Numbered from the stretch's first letter, positions 35,421 to 44,895 are shown. The stretch: DNA of 64,000 nt from Candidatus Bathyarchaeota archaeon (GCA_026014585.1 JAOZIA010000010.1:1-64000), one strand, 5' to 3'. Notes: generated from the letters alone by a model not told the origin. A program made the numbers and translations.

Positions 35421-36792
35421 CCACCATCACTTTGTTAACTCGAATATGCGGTCCACCATCACCAATAAATGCAGTTTGCCCTTTCCCACATCTACCCATG
35501 TTCAGGGAAAAATCTTTGCCGACAGCATCCACTTTATGCAAGGTTTCCAGCGTGTTGCCGCTGATTGATGCGTCACGCACTGGTTCACCGAGTTCGCCAT
35601 TGATTATTTCGTAGCCTTCTTGAATGCCAACTTGGAATGTGCCATCCAAATTTGCTTGTCCACCACGGAAACTTTTCAGATAAAAGCCTGACTTGACGCC
35701 TTCCAGCAGTTCCTCAAATCTGTGGTCTCTTGACGCCATGTACGTGTTACGCATACGAATTATGGGTTCCACTCGGAAATCCTCGGCGCGCGCGTTTCCT
35801 GTGGGTTTTGTGTTGAATTTTTGGGCGGTTTCACGGCTATGCATCAAACCCGTGACTATACCATCTTTGATTAGTAGGGTTTTCTGGGCAGGTACGCCTT
35901 CATCGTCATATCTAAAAGAGCCAAACGCGCCGGGAATGGTGCCATCATCATAAAAGGTGACCAGTTCTGAGCCGATTTTTTTGCCCATATTACTTGACAG
36001 CACGCCGCCTGACAAAGCCAAATCTGCTTCTGCTAAATGACCAAAGGCTTCATGGACAAATACGCCTACAACGTTTGGCCCCAAAATCACTGGGAAGGTT
36101 CCGCCTTTGATGGGTTTAGCACGTAACTGCTGAACGGCTCGTTTGGCAGCGTTTGTGCCTATTGTTTGCGGCGGGTTTTCTTGGAAAACTTCGTATCCCG
36201 CTGTTGAGCCAAGTTCTTCTCTGCTGTAGGTTAGGATGTTTTGGTATTGAGCTGAAGCGGTTATTCTTGCCCAAACATACAGCTTGTCCATTTCAAGGCT
36301 GGTACCGTCGCTGTTGGCAAACTGACTTGTCCCAGTTAAATCAAGATAGTCGATTGTGCAGCTTTTGATTTTAGCATCAAAGCCCATGGTTGCCTTGTTG
36401 ATTTCCGTGAATGTTTTTATTTTATCTTCCATGCTGATGTCTGCAGGGTTAATTTTGGGTTTTAGCGTCACATGGTCAGTTACGGTTTTTGCAGAGGCAA
36501 GCGAAACGGGTTCTTTAATGCTGGCGCTTGCTGTTTTGGCCATCTTGCAGGCATCCTCAACCGCTGTCAGTAGAATTTGTTCATTTAAAGAGCCAACCGA
36601 CGCAAACCCCCAAGCCCCATTGACTAAAACTCGGATTGCAACACCGTGCTCTAAGCCCTGCTTGGCAGCTTCTACGCGTCCCTCTTTTAGGGTGAGCATG
36701 GTTTTGTTTAGGCTTTGCGCTCGGGCTTCGGAGTATTGGGCTTGGTGTTTTTGGGTGGCTACATTGTTGATTTTTGCTAAAAGGTCCTCCAA
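35407..36792 (-). CDS. tldD: TldD metalloprotease
   Basis: Catalytic subunit of the TldD/PmbA protease. The zinc site HEAFGHLAE (HExxxH form) is near residue 256, with the downstream [16 protein letters not shown] and [16 protein letters not shown] regions of the family. 461 residues. First gene of the pair; its natural substrate in archaea is not known. Confidence 0.94.
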   Translation of the reverse strand: MEDLLAKINNVATQKHQAQYSEARAQSLNKTMLTLKEGRVEAAKQGLEHGVAIRVLVNGAWGFASVGSLNEQILLTAVEDACKMAKTASASIKEPVSLASAKTVTDHVTLKPKINPADISMEDKIKTFTEINKATMGFDAKIKSCTIDYLDLTGTSQFANSDGTSLEMDKLYVWARITASAQYQNILTYSREELGSTAGYEVFQENPPQTIGTNAAKRAVQQLRAKPIKGGTFPVILGPNVVGVFVHEAFGHLAEADLALSGGVLSSNMGKKIGSELVTFYDDGTIPGAFGSFRYDDEGVPAQKTLLIKDGIVTGLMHSRETAQKFNTKPTGNARAEDFRVEPIIRMRNTYMASRDHRFEELLEGVKSGFYLKSFRGGQANLDGTFQVGIQEGYEIINGELGEPVRDASISGNTLETLHKVDAVGKDFSLNMGRCGKGQTAFIGDGGPHIRVNKVMVGGSA

Positions 36793-36870
36793 AATGGTGT
36801 GCCTTCAGAATGGTAGTAGCTAGTTGCTGCTTGCAGATAAAAACTGTTTGTTTTGCAGAAAAAGATTGGG

Positions 36871-37131
36871 TTATTGGTTTGTGATTTTTAAGCCGTAGAG
36901 GTCGTATAGAATCATGTTTTCTATGGGAATGGCGCCTGTTGTGCTTAAGCAGTCTTTTAGACCTTTAGCAAATAAATCCATCCTTCCTGCGTACTCATGC
37001 GGATGTAGTGAATAATAATTTTCTAGATGTTTGTATATGAGTACAGCGGCTTCTTTACCTAACACTTGCGTTAGAACATTGTCTACAACTTGAAAGAACG
37101 GGTCTTCCTTTTTCCGCTCAGCCATTATCAA
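36871..37131 (-). CDS. Small helical protein of unknown function (86 aa)
   Basis: Not assigned. The sequence is helical and soluble: VVDNVLTQVLGKEAAVLIYKH, then ENYYSLHPHEYAGRMDLFAKGL and GAIPIENMILYDLYGL. The regular, protein-like composition and the isolated position with its own upstream region make it a real gene. The ATG at 37125 (MAERKK) is an alternative start two residues in. Confidence 0.72.
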   Translation of the reverse strand: MIMAERKKEDPFFQVVDNVLTQVLGKEAAVLIYKHLENYYSLHPHEYAGRMDLFAKGLKDCLSTTGAIPIENMILYDLYGLKITNQ

Positions 37132-37241
37132 TATTGTCCCCTAGTGCTCTTGCCCCGCCAATCGCACGTATTTGTACTTAATAAGTATTCTCGGTAAACT
37201 GTTATACACAAAAACAGTTAAAACACCATGCAAGTCCATGC

Positions 37242-38540
37242 CTAAAAGAAATCAGCAATATTCAACTGTTGAACACTTCCACGTGGCGAATTAGGCTTAA
37301 CCTGCACCTCAGACGCGCCCAAATCCAACTGACCATAAACGCCATCATAACCAGGAATCACCTTAACTTTACCTTCACGCACAGCAACAATCACAGATGC
37401 CAACCGCTCATCCACCACGCCAGCCAACGCTTCCTTTTGTGCATCCATAAGCACCGAGTACTCATCGCCGAATCTGCCAACAAGCAAATTGTACTCCTTC
37501 CAAACCGCTTGTGTTGAAGGGGAACTAATTCCTAAAACAGCAGCAATTATCTCAGACAGCGACAAAAGACACAGAAAACTCGGCACGCCCTCACGCTTAA
37601 AACCCACGGGTCTATCCGCCAGTTCCTCAACGCGTTGCTCAACACCGCGGGTTAGTTTTCGGCGGCAAACAGGGCAAATGTTGTTGTATTTTTGGGCAGC
37701 CTGTGGTGAAAGCGAAACTTTGCAGTTGCGATGCCCTGTCCAATGATACTTGCCATAGGCGGGGTCAGTTTCAATAGTCATCTTGAATCGGGAATCATTT
37801 TGGATTATGGCATCAATTACTTCTTTGTATGTGACTGATTCCAGCTCAAACACGTTGGCTTCTCTGCCGATGCGCCAAGGCCAAAAACTGTGGCAGTCAC
37901 TGTTTGAGAGAAGGGTAAAGCGGTCAAGAGCACTTAGGCGATAGTTCATATCTGGGTCTGAAGACAAACCGGTTTCAAGCGCATGAATGTGCCGGGTCAT
38001 GTCTTGGTAGCAGTCCTCGATGTGGTCAAAGCCGCTGAAGCTTCCAAACAAGCTAAACCATGGTGTCCATGCATGCGCAGGAAAAACCATGTTATCAGGG
38101 CTGGTTTCCATTACTTCTTCAACCAGTTGTGGCGCGGCCATATCCAAAATTGGTCTACCATCAGAATCTAAATCACCATGCTTCCTTAAGGCTTCGTTGA
38201 TTTGTTGGGCTACCTCAAGACTTGGGGTTAGGATAACATGGTGAATCTTTTTTGATTCGCCCTTGTAGTCAAAGATCGTACAGACTTCGGTGGTTAGCAT
38301 GAACTTGACAGAAGAATCTTTGGCGTCTGCGATTTTGTATAAGCCTTCAGTGTCAGGTGTTAGAATTTCTTTTATTTCTTGGAGCCAGAGGGGATGTGTG
38401 AAGTCACCTGTTCCGATAAGGTTTAATCCTTTAATTTTTCCAAAGCGGGCTATTTCTTTAAGGTTCATCTGCTCGCTTGTTGCCCTGCTGTATCTGCCGT
38501 GAATGTGAAGATCAGCAATCACTCTCAAGTTTGACGCCAT
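37242..38540 (-). CDS. Endonuclease Q (PHP domain, archaeal DNA repair)
   Basis: Nicks DNA 5' of deaminated bases (uracil, hypoxanthine) and abasic sites. The PHP phosphoesterase domain opens with ADLHIHGRYSRATSEQM and carries metal ligands in SNSDCHSFWPWRIGREAN. A zinc finger follows, CPVCRRKLTRGVEQR with upstream cysteine. The last eight residues, QLNIADFF, are a perfect PCNA-interacting (PIP) box, as known for EndoQ. 432 residues. Confidence 0.92.
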   Translation of the reverse strand: MASNLRVIADLHIHGRYSRATSEQMNLKEIARFGKIKGLNLIGTGDFTHPLWLQEIKEILTPDTEGLYKIADAKDSSVKFMLTTEVCTIFDYKGESKKIHHVILTPSLEVAQQINEALRKHGDLDSDGRPILDMAAPQLVEEVMETSPDNMVFPAHAWTPWFSLFGSFSGFDHIEDCYQDMTRHIHALETGLSSDPDMNYRLSALDRFTLLSNSDCHSFWPWRIGREANVFELESVTYKEVIDAIIQNDSRFKMTIETDPAYGKYHWTGHRNCKVSLSPQAAQKYNNICPVCRRKLTRGVEQRVEELADRPVGFKREGVPSFLCLLSLSEIIAAVLGISSPSTQAVWKEYNLLVGRFGDEYSVLMDAQKEALAGVVDERLASVIVAVREGKVKVIPGYDGVYGQLDLGASEVQVKPNSPRGSVQQLNIADFF

Positions 38541-38618
38541 AAAATAGCATGCCGTAAACGGTTTTAAAGTTACTGTAACTACGTCAGAAAAACCTGCGTA
38601 ACAAAAGCACGAAGGGTA

Positions 38619-39182
38619 TTAAGGTGGATTTTTCAGCTTCACAGTCCATTTTGCCAATTCTTCCAACAGTTGCCTAATTAGCCTTTTTGTGTCCTCATTA
38701 GTCAAGTTTCCCTCTAAGTCAACATGGTCTTTAGCGTTAGAAAGCATGACTTCTGGTCGGTTAACTGGGTGCATGTCAAGAAAAACAAAGGTTTGTCGTA
38801 GATGATACTGGGATCTGGCACCACCCAAGCGCCCCGTTGATGCGCTCATTATGGCTATGGGTTTGCCATCTAGTGGGTTGCCAGTTTTGGGGCGGGAAGC
38901 CCAGTCAAGCGCGTTTTTTAAGACCCCTGGGATGGAATAGTTGTATTCTGGTGTGGCAATTAGTAACGCGTCAGCTTGGCGGATTTTTGTTTTAAACTCG
39001 ATAACCCTTGAAGGCGGCTGAATTTCCAAGTCTTGATTGTAGAGTGAGATGCCTTCAAGGTCAAAAACTTCAATCTCAACATTTTCAGGTTTAACTTCAA
39101 GTGCTGCCCTAACAAGCGCTTTATTAAACGAGCCATGACGCAAGCTTCCCGCAAAAGCAAGAACCCTAAGTGGCTTATCCAT
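38619..39182 (-). CDS. NADPH-dependent FMN reductase family protein
   Basis: Flavodoxin-like oxidoreductase related to chromate/quinone reductases. LAFAGSLRHGSFNKALVRAAL is the FMN-phosphate loop; TPEYNYSIPGVLKNALDWASRP is the family signature. I start it at ATG 39182, eight bases after GGAG; an in-frame ATG at 39215 lacks a ribosome site. 187 residues. Confidence 0.9.
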   Translation of the reverse strand: MDKPLRVLAFAGSLRHGSFNKALVRAALEVKPENVEIEVFDLEGISLYNQDLEIQPPSRVIEFKTKIRQADALLIATPEYNYSIPGVLKNALDWASRPKTGNPLDGKPIAIMSASTGRLGGARSQYHLRQTFVFLDMHPVNRPEVMLSNAKDHVDLEGNLTNEDTKRLIRQLLEELAKWTVKLKNPP

Positions 39183-39241
39183 AAGAAAACTCCAATTAAA
39201 CCTAATGAAAATCAAATATAAAAAGAAAAACAGGACAGGGT

Positions 39242-40027
39242 TTATTCGGGTGAGAGCTGGATTTTGTCACCGGTTTTTACGTGAAGCATTTCTGCGGCGC
39301 TGCCTTGGTTTAAGGCTATTTCCAAAAAGCCGTGGCTTCCGATAAGTGCCAAAAGTTTCTGAGGTTCTGCTTCCCCGTAGGATGAGCAAAAATCGAGGCG
39401 TACTTGATGATGACCTATCTGTACCTTCACCGCGCCTGTGATGCCAATTTGGAGGAGCATTTTTTGGCTGATGTTTGAGATTATGTTACCAAAACTATCC
39501 ACCTGCAAAACCTCCCCAAACACGCAGTCGCCATCCTGTTTAACGTTGGCAAATTCGGGCAGAACAATATTTTGAACTGCTGGACCAAAAGCAGAGGGCT
39601 TTGTACCGCGCTCCAAAAAGGCTGCTGCGGGTGCAAAAATGTCTCTTCCATGGAAAGTTCTGGATATCTGAGGCTGCATATAGCGGGGATTTGATAGTTG
39701 GTAAATACGTTGGATTCCCTGATTTTGGGCGGCTAAAATCAAGACCCCATTGTCAGGTCCAATAAGATAACCCTGTTTTGTTTGAATTAGGATGGGTAAT
39801 CTTTCTGTGCCTACCCCAGGGTCGACAACGGCTACGTGAATGGTGCCTTTGGGAAAGTAGGGTACAACAGAGGCTAAAGCAAATGCACCTTGTTTAATGT
39901 TGAATTTTTCTATTTCATGCGTGACATCCACTATGATGGCGTTTTGGATAATGCTCAAGATTACGCCTTTCATTTCAGCAACGTATGGATCTTTGACTCC
40001 GAAATCGCTTGTCAGTGTGATTGTTAA
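39242..40027 (-). CDS. SAM hydroxide adenosyltransferase (DUF62), no standard start codon
   Basis: Hydrolyses S-adenosylmethionine to adenosine and methionine; relative of fluorinase and chlorinase. The first ordinary start is ATG 39973, but the conserved N-terminus TLTSDFGVKDPYVAEM is encoded upstream without ATG, GTG or TTG. A strong GGAGG (40036-40040) sits eight bases before a TTA codon at 40027; an in-frame stop lies just beyond. Translation probably begins near that TTA, or the base is an error for TTG. DPGVGTERLPIL and HGRDIFAPAAA are further motifs. The GGAGG lies inside the end of the moaD-like gene. Confidence 0.85.
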   Translation of the reverse strand, partial: LTITLTSDFGVKDPYVAEMKGVILSIIQNAIIVDVTHEIEKFNIKQGAFALASVVPYFPKGTIHVAVVDPGVGTERLPILIQTKQGYLIGPDNGVLILAAQNQGIQRIYQLSNPRYMQPQISRTFHGRDIFAPAAAFLERGTKPSAFGPAVQNIVLPEFANVKQDGDCVFGEVLQVDSFGNIISNISQKMLLQIGITGAVKVQIGHHQVRLDFCSSYGEAEPQKLLALIGSHGFLEIALNQGSAAEMLHVKTGDKIQLSPE

Positions 40028-40031
40028 CTTT

Positions 40032-40313
40032 TTAGCCTCCGTGTGTTATTGGGATAAAAACTACTTCGTCGCCATCCTGCAAGGTTGTTTCTAAACCGGC
40101 AAGAACGCTTATTTCTTTTCCGTTAACTAGGATGAGCGCGTGTGGTTTAGGATTTTCCTGCTGGTCTATTAGATTCTTTTTCATTTGGGGATTATCCTGA
40201 CTTATCTGAGCAATCAAACTAAGAAGGGACTGCCCCTCAGTAAAGTTTATGGTAAGGGGGGTTTTTCCAAAGATTTGGCGTAGTGCACCGACGAATTTTA
40301 TGTTAACAGTCAT
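40032..40313 (-). CDS. MoaD/ThiS-like sulfur carrier (ubiquitin fold)
   Basis: Small beta-grasp protein of 93 residues that ends in Gly-Gly (ITHGG), the site of adenylation and thiocarboxylation. KFVGALRQIFGKTPLTINF and LQDGDEVVFIPITHGG match the family. It could serve molybdopterin synthesis, tungsten cofactor or tRNA thiolation; no MoaE or adenylating enzyme is beside it. It directly precedes the SAM hydrolase. Confidence 0.9.
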   Translation of the reverse strand: MTVNIKFVGALRQIFGKTPLTINFTEGQSLLSLIAQISQDNPQMKKNLIDQQENPKPHALILVNGKEISVLAGLETTLQDGDEVVFIPITHGG

Positions 40314-40372
40314 GCTTCACTTGCTCAATATATTGAAGGTAAATTGAAGATTAAAAATTTTGTTTCAGAAAG

Positions 40373-40747
40373 CTAGTTTTCAAGTTTTTCGTCAGTTAAA
40401 GTTTCAACGATGTCTGAGGCAATCTCTACAAGTGAATCCGCCTGCTTAAGGATGGCATCATCATTTACCTCCTCAAGCTGCGAGAGCTGCTGAACCACGC
40501 CTTCAATACCCATCAAAAAACGCAGAACAGAATCGTTTGTTGCAGGGTTTTTCATGACTTCTTCACGGATAAGAATCTCGATAAAAGCAGGTTCGCCAAG
40601 ACTGTAATAGATAGCGTTTCTAGCTTTACGGATTGCCTCCAGCAGAAGCGTAGATGCCATGTACGGCATTTTCTGCGCTGCTTCTAACTCAGCCTTTGCT
40701 TCGCGCAGGTATCTAAGGGCCCACCCTTTTCGGTATTCATCCATCAT
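40373..40747 (-). CDS. Helical protein of unknown function (HEPN-like pattern)
   Basis: 124 residues, nearly all helix. The first half, EYRKGWALRYLREAKAELEAA with TLLLEAIRKARNAIYYSLGEP, resembles the two-helix core of HEPN-type proteins, but no RX4-6H ribonuclease motif is seen. It follows the S17e gene after 16 bp, so it is probably co-expressed with that ribosomal protein. Confidence 0.75.
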   Translation of the reverse strand: MMDEYRKGWALRYLREAKAELEAAQKMPYMASTLLLEAIRKARNAIYYSLGEPAFIEILIREEVMKNPATNDSVLRFLMGIEGVVQQLSQLEEVNDDAILKQADSLVEIASDIVETLTDEKLEN

Positions 40748-40763
40748 GAAGGGTCATCCAGAA

Positions 40764-40994
40764 TTATTCGGATGTGTCTATTTCTTCTTCTTCGATTTCT
40801 TGTCCAGCTTGAGCTAGGGTGACTGTTCTTGTGATGTATCCAGCGACCTTGTTTCGTATTCTTGTAGTTGAACCCCGAGTGAGAGTGTTAACTGCAAGCT
40901 TGTTCTCGTCAAAGTTCGTGGAGAACTTGTCTGGAAACTTTGTCATCAGTTCTTTGCCAAGCCGTTTTACTTGTTCAGTTTTTACTTTTCCCAG
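40764..40994 (-). CDS. rps17e: Ribosomal protein S17e, CTG start
   Basis: Archaeal/eukaryotic small-subunit protein. The conserved body FPDKFSTNFDENK and IRNKVAGYITR is clear. The first ATG (40946) would cut off the conserved N-terminus GKVKTEQVKRLGKEL, which is open upstream in the same frame. The only start that fits is CTG at 40994-40992, seven bases after a perfect GGAGG (41002-41006). 76 residues, the normal archaeal length apart from an acidic tail (EEEEIDTSE). CTG initiation is rare in archaea. Confidence 0.88.
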   Translation of the reverse strand: MGKVKTEQVKRLGKELMTKFPDKFSTNFDENKLAVNTLTRGSTTRIRNKVAGYITRTVTLAQAGQEIEEEEIDTSE

Positions 40995-41131
40995 TGTTAT
41001 TCCTCCGTAGTTAATCTCAGTTTACCTACGCTAAAAGCGCAGAATGCAACTCTCAATAGACAGGGGGTTTAATTTAAGGTTACGCCTTATAATCCAAATT
41101 CTACCTACAAAACCCTAACAGGCTACCCGGC

Positions 41132-41905
41132 TCAAGAAAGTTTTATCCCAAAAAACGCCTCAAAATTGGCGATGATTTGTTCAGAAACCGTTTCCAGAGG
41201 CAGTTTCTTGATTTCAGCCACTGATTCAACTACTGTTTTGATAAATGACGGCTTAGTCAATTGCCCACTGTAGGGACGCTTCCAATACGTTACTGGTCCA
41301 TCAGTTTCAGTCATCAAATTCGTTAAAGGCACACGCTCTACAACTTCACGCAACCCATTAGAGTAAACAATTGGCGGCCCCTCAGTTATGAAGTAACCGT
41401 GCTCAACTGCCTTGTCAAGTGCACTTAGCGGGTGACTAAACCAGTGTAGCAAAACTTTTTTCAGGTTATAGGATGGAAGCATATTTACAATTACGTCGGT
41501 TGTACCGCGTGAGTGAATGATTACGGGCAGGTTAAGTGTTTCAGCTAAATGGAGCATGCGGTCAAAAACTGCCGTCTGCTTTTCCCATAGGGTTTCATAT
41601 TTGTAGTCTAATCCGATTTCGTCAATAGCCACAACACGCTCTTTTTGGGAGGTTATGAATTTTATTATCTCATCTAACTCGCCGTCTTTGAGCACATTAA
41701 CATTCCACGGGTGAACTCCTAGAGCGGGATATACAAGGTCAGGGTATTTTTGAGAAAGGACGATATCGTTTTGGCAGGTGGCTAAGTCCATACTGTTGGT
41801 GACTAATGCTTTTACATCCGCGTCTTTGGCATCCGCGATTATTTCCTCTATGTGACCTTTATATTCGGGATCTGAGAGGTGGACGTGGGCATCAATCAGT
41901 TTCAA
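41132..41905 (-). CDS. tatD: TatD family hydrolase
   Basis: Metal-dependent hydrolase/DNase of the amidohydrolase fold. DAHVHLSDPEY holds the HxH ligands; EIGLDYKYE, IIHSRGTTDV and MTETDGPVTYWKR complete the metal site. 257 residues. It is divergently oriented to the histone gene with about 140 bp between them. The physiological substrate is unknown. Confidence 0.92.
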   Translation of the reverse strand: MKLIDAHVHLSDPEYKGHIEEIIADAKDADVKALVTNSMDLATCQNDIVLSQKYPDLVYPALGVHPWNVNVLKDGELDEIIKFITSQKERVVAIDEIGLDYKYETLWEKQTAVFDRMLHLAETLNLPVIIHSRGTTDVIVNMLPSYNLKKVLLHWFSHPLSALDKAVEHGYFITEGPPIVYSNGLREVVERVPLTNLMTETDGPVTYWKRPYSGQLTKPSFIKTVVESVAEIKKLPLETVSEQIIANFEAFFGIKLS

Positions 41906-42048
41906 GATGATTCGCTTCTCTGGGCGTTTATTTGATTTCTTGTTTAATAAATTGTTCGCTTACTGCTGAAAGCTTAAATAAGGCACTGTGCGAACAAAAA
42001 AGGTTAAATATAGCTTTAAAATGAAAAAGAAGCTGAAGAGATGTCGAT

Positions 42049-42270
42049 ATGACTGAATTAGAAATAGCTGTAGCTCCCATGCACCGTTTATGCAAGAAAG
42101 CTGGAGCAGATAGAGTAAGCGAAGCAGCAGCAAAAGAACTGGCTAAAGCATTAGAGGACATCGGTGTTAAAGTTGCCAAGGAAGCCTTAGACTACGCAAT
42201 GCACGCTGGACGAAAAACCATCAAAGCGGAAGATATCGAAATAGCCGCAAGAAAAGTCATGGGAAAATAA
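42049..42270 (+). CDS. Archaeal histone
   Basis: Minimal histone fold of 73 residues that wraps DNA as dimers and longer filaments. APMHRLCKKAGADRVSEAAA is helix 1, ALDYAMHAGRKTIKAEDIEI spans helix 2 end to loop, and AARKVMGK is the C-terminal helix. No extra tail is present. GAGATG before the ATG serves as ribosome site. A T-rich terminator follows. Confidence 0.96.
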   Translation: MTELEIAVAPMHRLCKKAGADRVSEAAAKELAKALEDIGVKVAKEALDYAMHAGRKTIKAEDIEIAARKVMGK

Positions 42271-42274
42271 ACTC

Positions 42275-42297
42275 ACATTTCTCTCTTTCTTTTTTTG
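42275..42297 (+). terminator. U-tract terminator after the histone gene
   Basis: A pyrimidine-rich run, CATTTCTCTCTTTC followed by seven T, begins a few bases after the histone stop. Archaeal RNA polymerase terminates at such U-tracts without a hairpin. Confidence 0.5.
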
Positions 42298-42377
42298 TTA
42301 ACACAAAAGAGTTTCTTAGCGTTAACTACGAATGCCTTATTATCCCGATTTAAGTTAGTATTTTTTGGTGATTTTAA

Positions 42378-42881
42378 TTGACTAAAACTGAGGAAAACCT
42401 AAAAGCCGCCTTCGCAGGCGAATCCCAAGCAAACAGGCTTTACCTATCTTTTGCAAAAAAAGCTGAACAAGAAGGATTAACACAAATCGCAATGCTGTTT
42501 AAAGCAGCAGCAGAAGCAGAAACCGTGCACGCACACAACCACCTACGCGTGTTAGGTCAAGTAAAAGAAACACAAGACAACCTTGGCACCGCAATCGCAG
42601 GGGAAACTCACGAGTTCAAATCAATGTACCCCCAATTCATTGAAGAAGCAAAAACCGAAGGCAACAAGCAAGCCTTAGTAAGCTTTGATTGGGCAAACAA
42701 AGTAGAACAGATGCATGCAGAACTTTACCAGAAAGCCTTAGATGCACTGAAAAACAAGACGCCTATTGCAAAAGCCGATTATTATGTTTGCCCAGTGTGC
42801 GGCGCCACCTTTGAAGGCACAGCACCTGACAGATGCCCAATTTGCGGAGCACCGCAAAAAAGTTTTAAGAAAATAGAATAA
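42378..42881 (+). CDS. rbr: Rubrerythrin
   Basis: Di-iron peroxidase of anaerobes that reduces hydrogen peroxide. The ferritin-like domain has FAGESQANRLY and AAAEAETVHAHNH, then IAGETHEFKSMYPQF. The C-terminal rubredoxin domain is CPVCGATFEGTAPDRCPICG. TTG start at 42378 behind GGTGAT. 167 residues. It converges with the flavodiiron gene. Confidence 0.95.
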   Translation: MTKTEENLKAAFAGESQANRLYLSFAKKAEQEGLTQIAMLFKAAAEAETVHAHNHLRVLGQVKETQDNLGTAIAGETHEFKSMYPQFIEEAKTEGNKQALVSFDWANKVEQMHAELYQKALDALKNKTPIAKADYYVCPVCGATFEGTAPDRCPICGAPQKSFKKIE

Positions 42882-42885
42882 GAGG

Positions 42886-44076
42886 TTAAGCTTTGATTTT
42901 CTGGGCTATTTTTTGCCCAAATTCAAAGCATTTTTGCATTTCTTCTTTGTTTGGCACGAACTTGACTTCTAAGCCGGACTCAAACACGTCAAAGCCAGCT
43001 GTTTTAGCCATCTCCGTCATCGTACGCACTGCACCACCGCCCCATCCATAGGAGCCAAAGAATGCCCACAGTTTACCCTTCGGCTTAAGCCCAGCAGCAT
43101 AAGTCAAAAACGAACCCAACGTTGGGAACATACCGTTGTTAATGGTTGGAGAACCCACAAGAACTGCTTTTGCATCCAAAATCTCTGCCATTGCTTCCGA
43201 GTTGGGGTAATTGCGAAGTTTCAGGACTCTAACTTCCATGCCTTGACTGATTAAGCCGTCAGCGATGGGTTTAGTCATAATGTCTGTGCTGTGCCACATG
43301 GTATCAAAAACGATAACTGCCTTATTCTTGACTTTAGCGCCGGAGCTCCAATCCATGTACGCGTTAACTATTTTCATGGGGTCTTTGCGCCAGATGATAC
43401 CGTGGCTTGGGGCAATCATGTCAATTGGGATTTTCATGGCGACAACCTCTTGAATCTTGCGGGTTATGAGGCTGCCCAGTGGCATCAAAATGTTAGCGTA
43501 ATAGGTTTCAGCTTCCTCCATGATTACGTGCTCGTCAACTTCATCATCAAAATGCGCAGAACTTGCAAGATGCTGCCCAAAAGCGTCGTTTGGCATCAAA
43601 ACCTTGTCCTCCACAAAATAGCTAAACATGCTATCAGGCCAGTGAAGCATAGGTGCTTCTACAAAGGTAACGGTTTTTTTGCCCAGTGAGATTTTGTCAC
43701 CTGTTTTTACGGTTTCGATGTTTTCAAATTCTTTGCCATAATATTTGATTAGTTCATCTTTGGCGCGTACTGAAGAGATGATTTTAGCATTTTTGGCTAG
43801 TTTAGCAATCATTGGCAAACTGCTGGAGTGGTCCATTTCCACATGGTTAACGATGATGTAGTCAATTTTGTCAAAACTGGTCAATTCTTCAACGTTGCTG
43901 ACAAGTTCATGTACAAAGTCGCTTTTCACAGTGTCTACTAAGGCGGTTTTTTCGTCTTGGATTAGATAGGCGTTGTAGCTGGTTCCCCTGTTAGTGGTGT
44001 ATCCATGAAAATCACGCAGGTTCCAATCAATAGCGCCAACCCAATATATGCCATCTTTTAAAGTAACTTTAACCAT
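42886..44076 (-). CDS. fprA: Flavodiiron protein (FprA type A flavoprotein)
   Basis: Reduces oxygen to water (F420H2 oxidase type) or NO. The metallo-beta-lactamase domain carries the iron ligands NHVEMDHSSS and LHWPDSMFSYF; the C-terminal flavodoxin domain starts at VIVFDTMWHSTDIMTK. 396 residues. Together with rubrerythrin it forms an oxygen-defence pair on opposite strands. Confidence 0.95.
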   Translation of the reverse strand: MVKVTLKDGIYWVGAIDWNLRDFHGYTTNRGTSYNAYLIQDEKTALVDTVKSDFVHELVSNVEELTSFDKIDYIIVNHVEMDHSSSLPMIAKLAKNAKIISSVRAKDELIKYYGKEFENIETVKTGDKISLGKKTVTFVEAPMLHWPDSMFSYFVEDKVLMPNDAFGQHLASSAHFDDEVDEHVIMEEAETYYANILMPLGSLITRKIQEVVAMKIPIDMIAPSHGIIWRKDPMKIVNAYMDWSSGAKVKNKAVIVFDTMWHSTDIMTKPIADGLISQGMEVRVLKLRNYPNSEAMAEILDAKAVLVGSPTINNGMFPTLGSFLTYAAGLKPKGKLWAFFGSYGWGGGAVRTMTEMAKTAGFDVFESGLEVKFVPNKEEMQKCFEFGQKIAQKIKA

Positions 44077-44228
44077 ATTTTAGGTCTCCAAAAATTAATT
44101 ATTACTTAAAAATCATACCTACAACACCTTATATGATTTTCGTTGATGCCAACTAAAGTTATATGTGTGAAACACCAACAATTTAAGTAAGAACGTTAAA
44201 TGTTCGACGAGTTTTTGGAGGCAAAAAA

Positions 44229-44877
44229 GTGAGTTTAATCCCTGACGACAAAAAAGAACTTCTCAAAAACGATTTTAAAGCTAAACTTGTTGACCCCATA
44301 AAAATTTTAATGTTCACACAAGAAATCGAATGCCGCTTTTGCGCTGAAACAAAAAAAAATAGCCCAAGAAATGCCCAGCCTCAGCGACAAAATCACTACT
44401 GAAGTTTACGATTTCATGGCTGACGGCGAAAAAGTCAAACAATACAACATAAAACGAATTCCCGCTTTAGCAATTTTAGGCAAAAAAGATTACGGCGTAA
44501 GAATCTACGGAGTGCCCTATGGCTACGAACTACAAACGCTCATTGAAGCCATCGTTAACGTTTCGAAGGGAACCACAGACTTAACCGAAAAAACCCGAAC
44601 AGTTCTAAAAGACGTTAATGCACCAGTACACATCCAAGTTTTCGTGTCCCTAACTTGCCCACACTGCCCCGGTGCAGCGGCAATAGCACACAAACTCGCC
44701 GTTGAATGCGACAACATAATAGCAGACGTGATTGACGGCAACGAATTCCCAGAGCTAACCCAAAAATACGAGGTCATAGGCGTCCCAAAAATTGTAATTA
44801 ACGAAAAAGTTGAATTTATGGGGGAATTCAACGAGGACCTTTTTGCAGAGCACGTCGTGCTTGGGACACTGCAATAA
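44229..44877 (+). pseudogene. Protein disulfide oxidoreductase (PDO), frameshifted at A9
   Basis: Archaeal PDO has two thioredoxin folds that form or break disulfides in the cytosol. GTG 44229 behind GGAGG opens MSLIPDDKKELL and the first active site, ECRFCAE (Cys35, Cys38). After nine A (44351-44359) the frame runs into a stop, while the second frame continues IAQEMPSLSDKIT with the second site TCPHCP to 44877. Removing one A restores a full protein of about 215 residues. This is a real mutation, polymerase slippage on A9 that restores the frame in part of the transcripts, or a sequencing error. Confidence 0.85.
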
Positions 44878-44895
44878 CAAAAAAAGAAAATGCGG

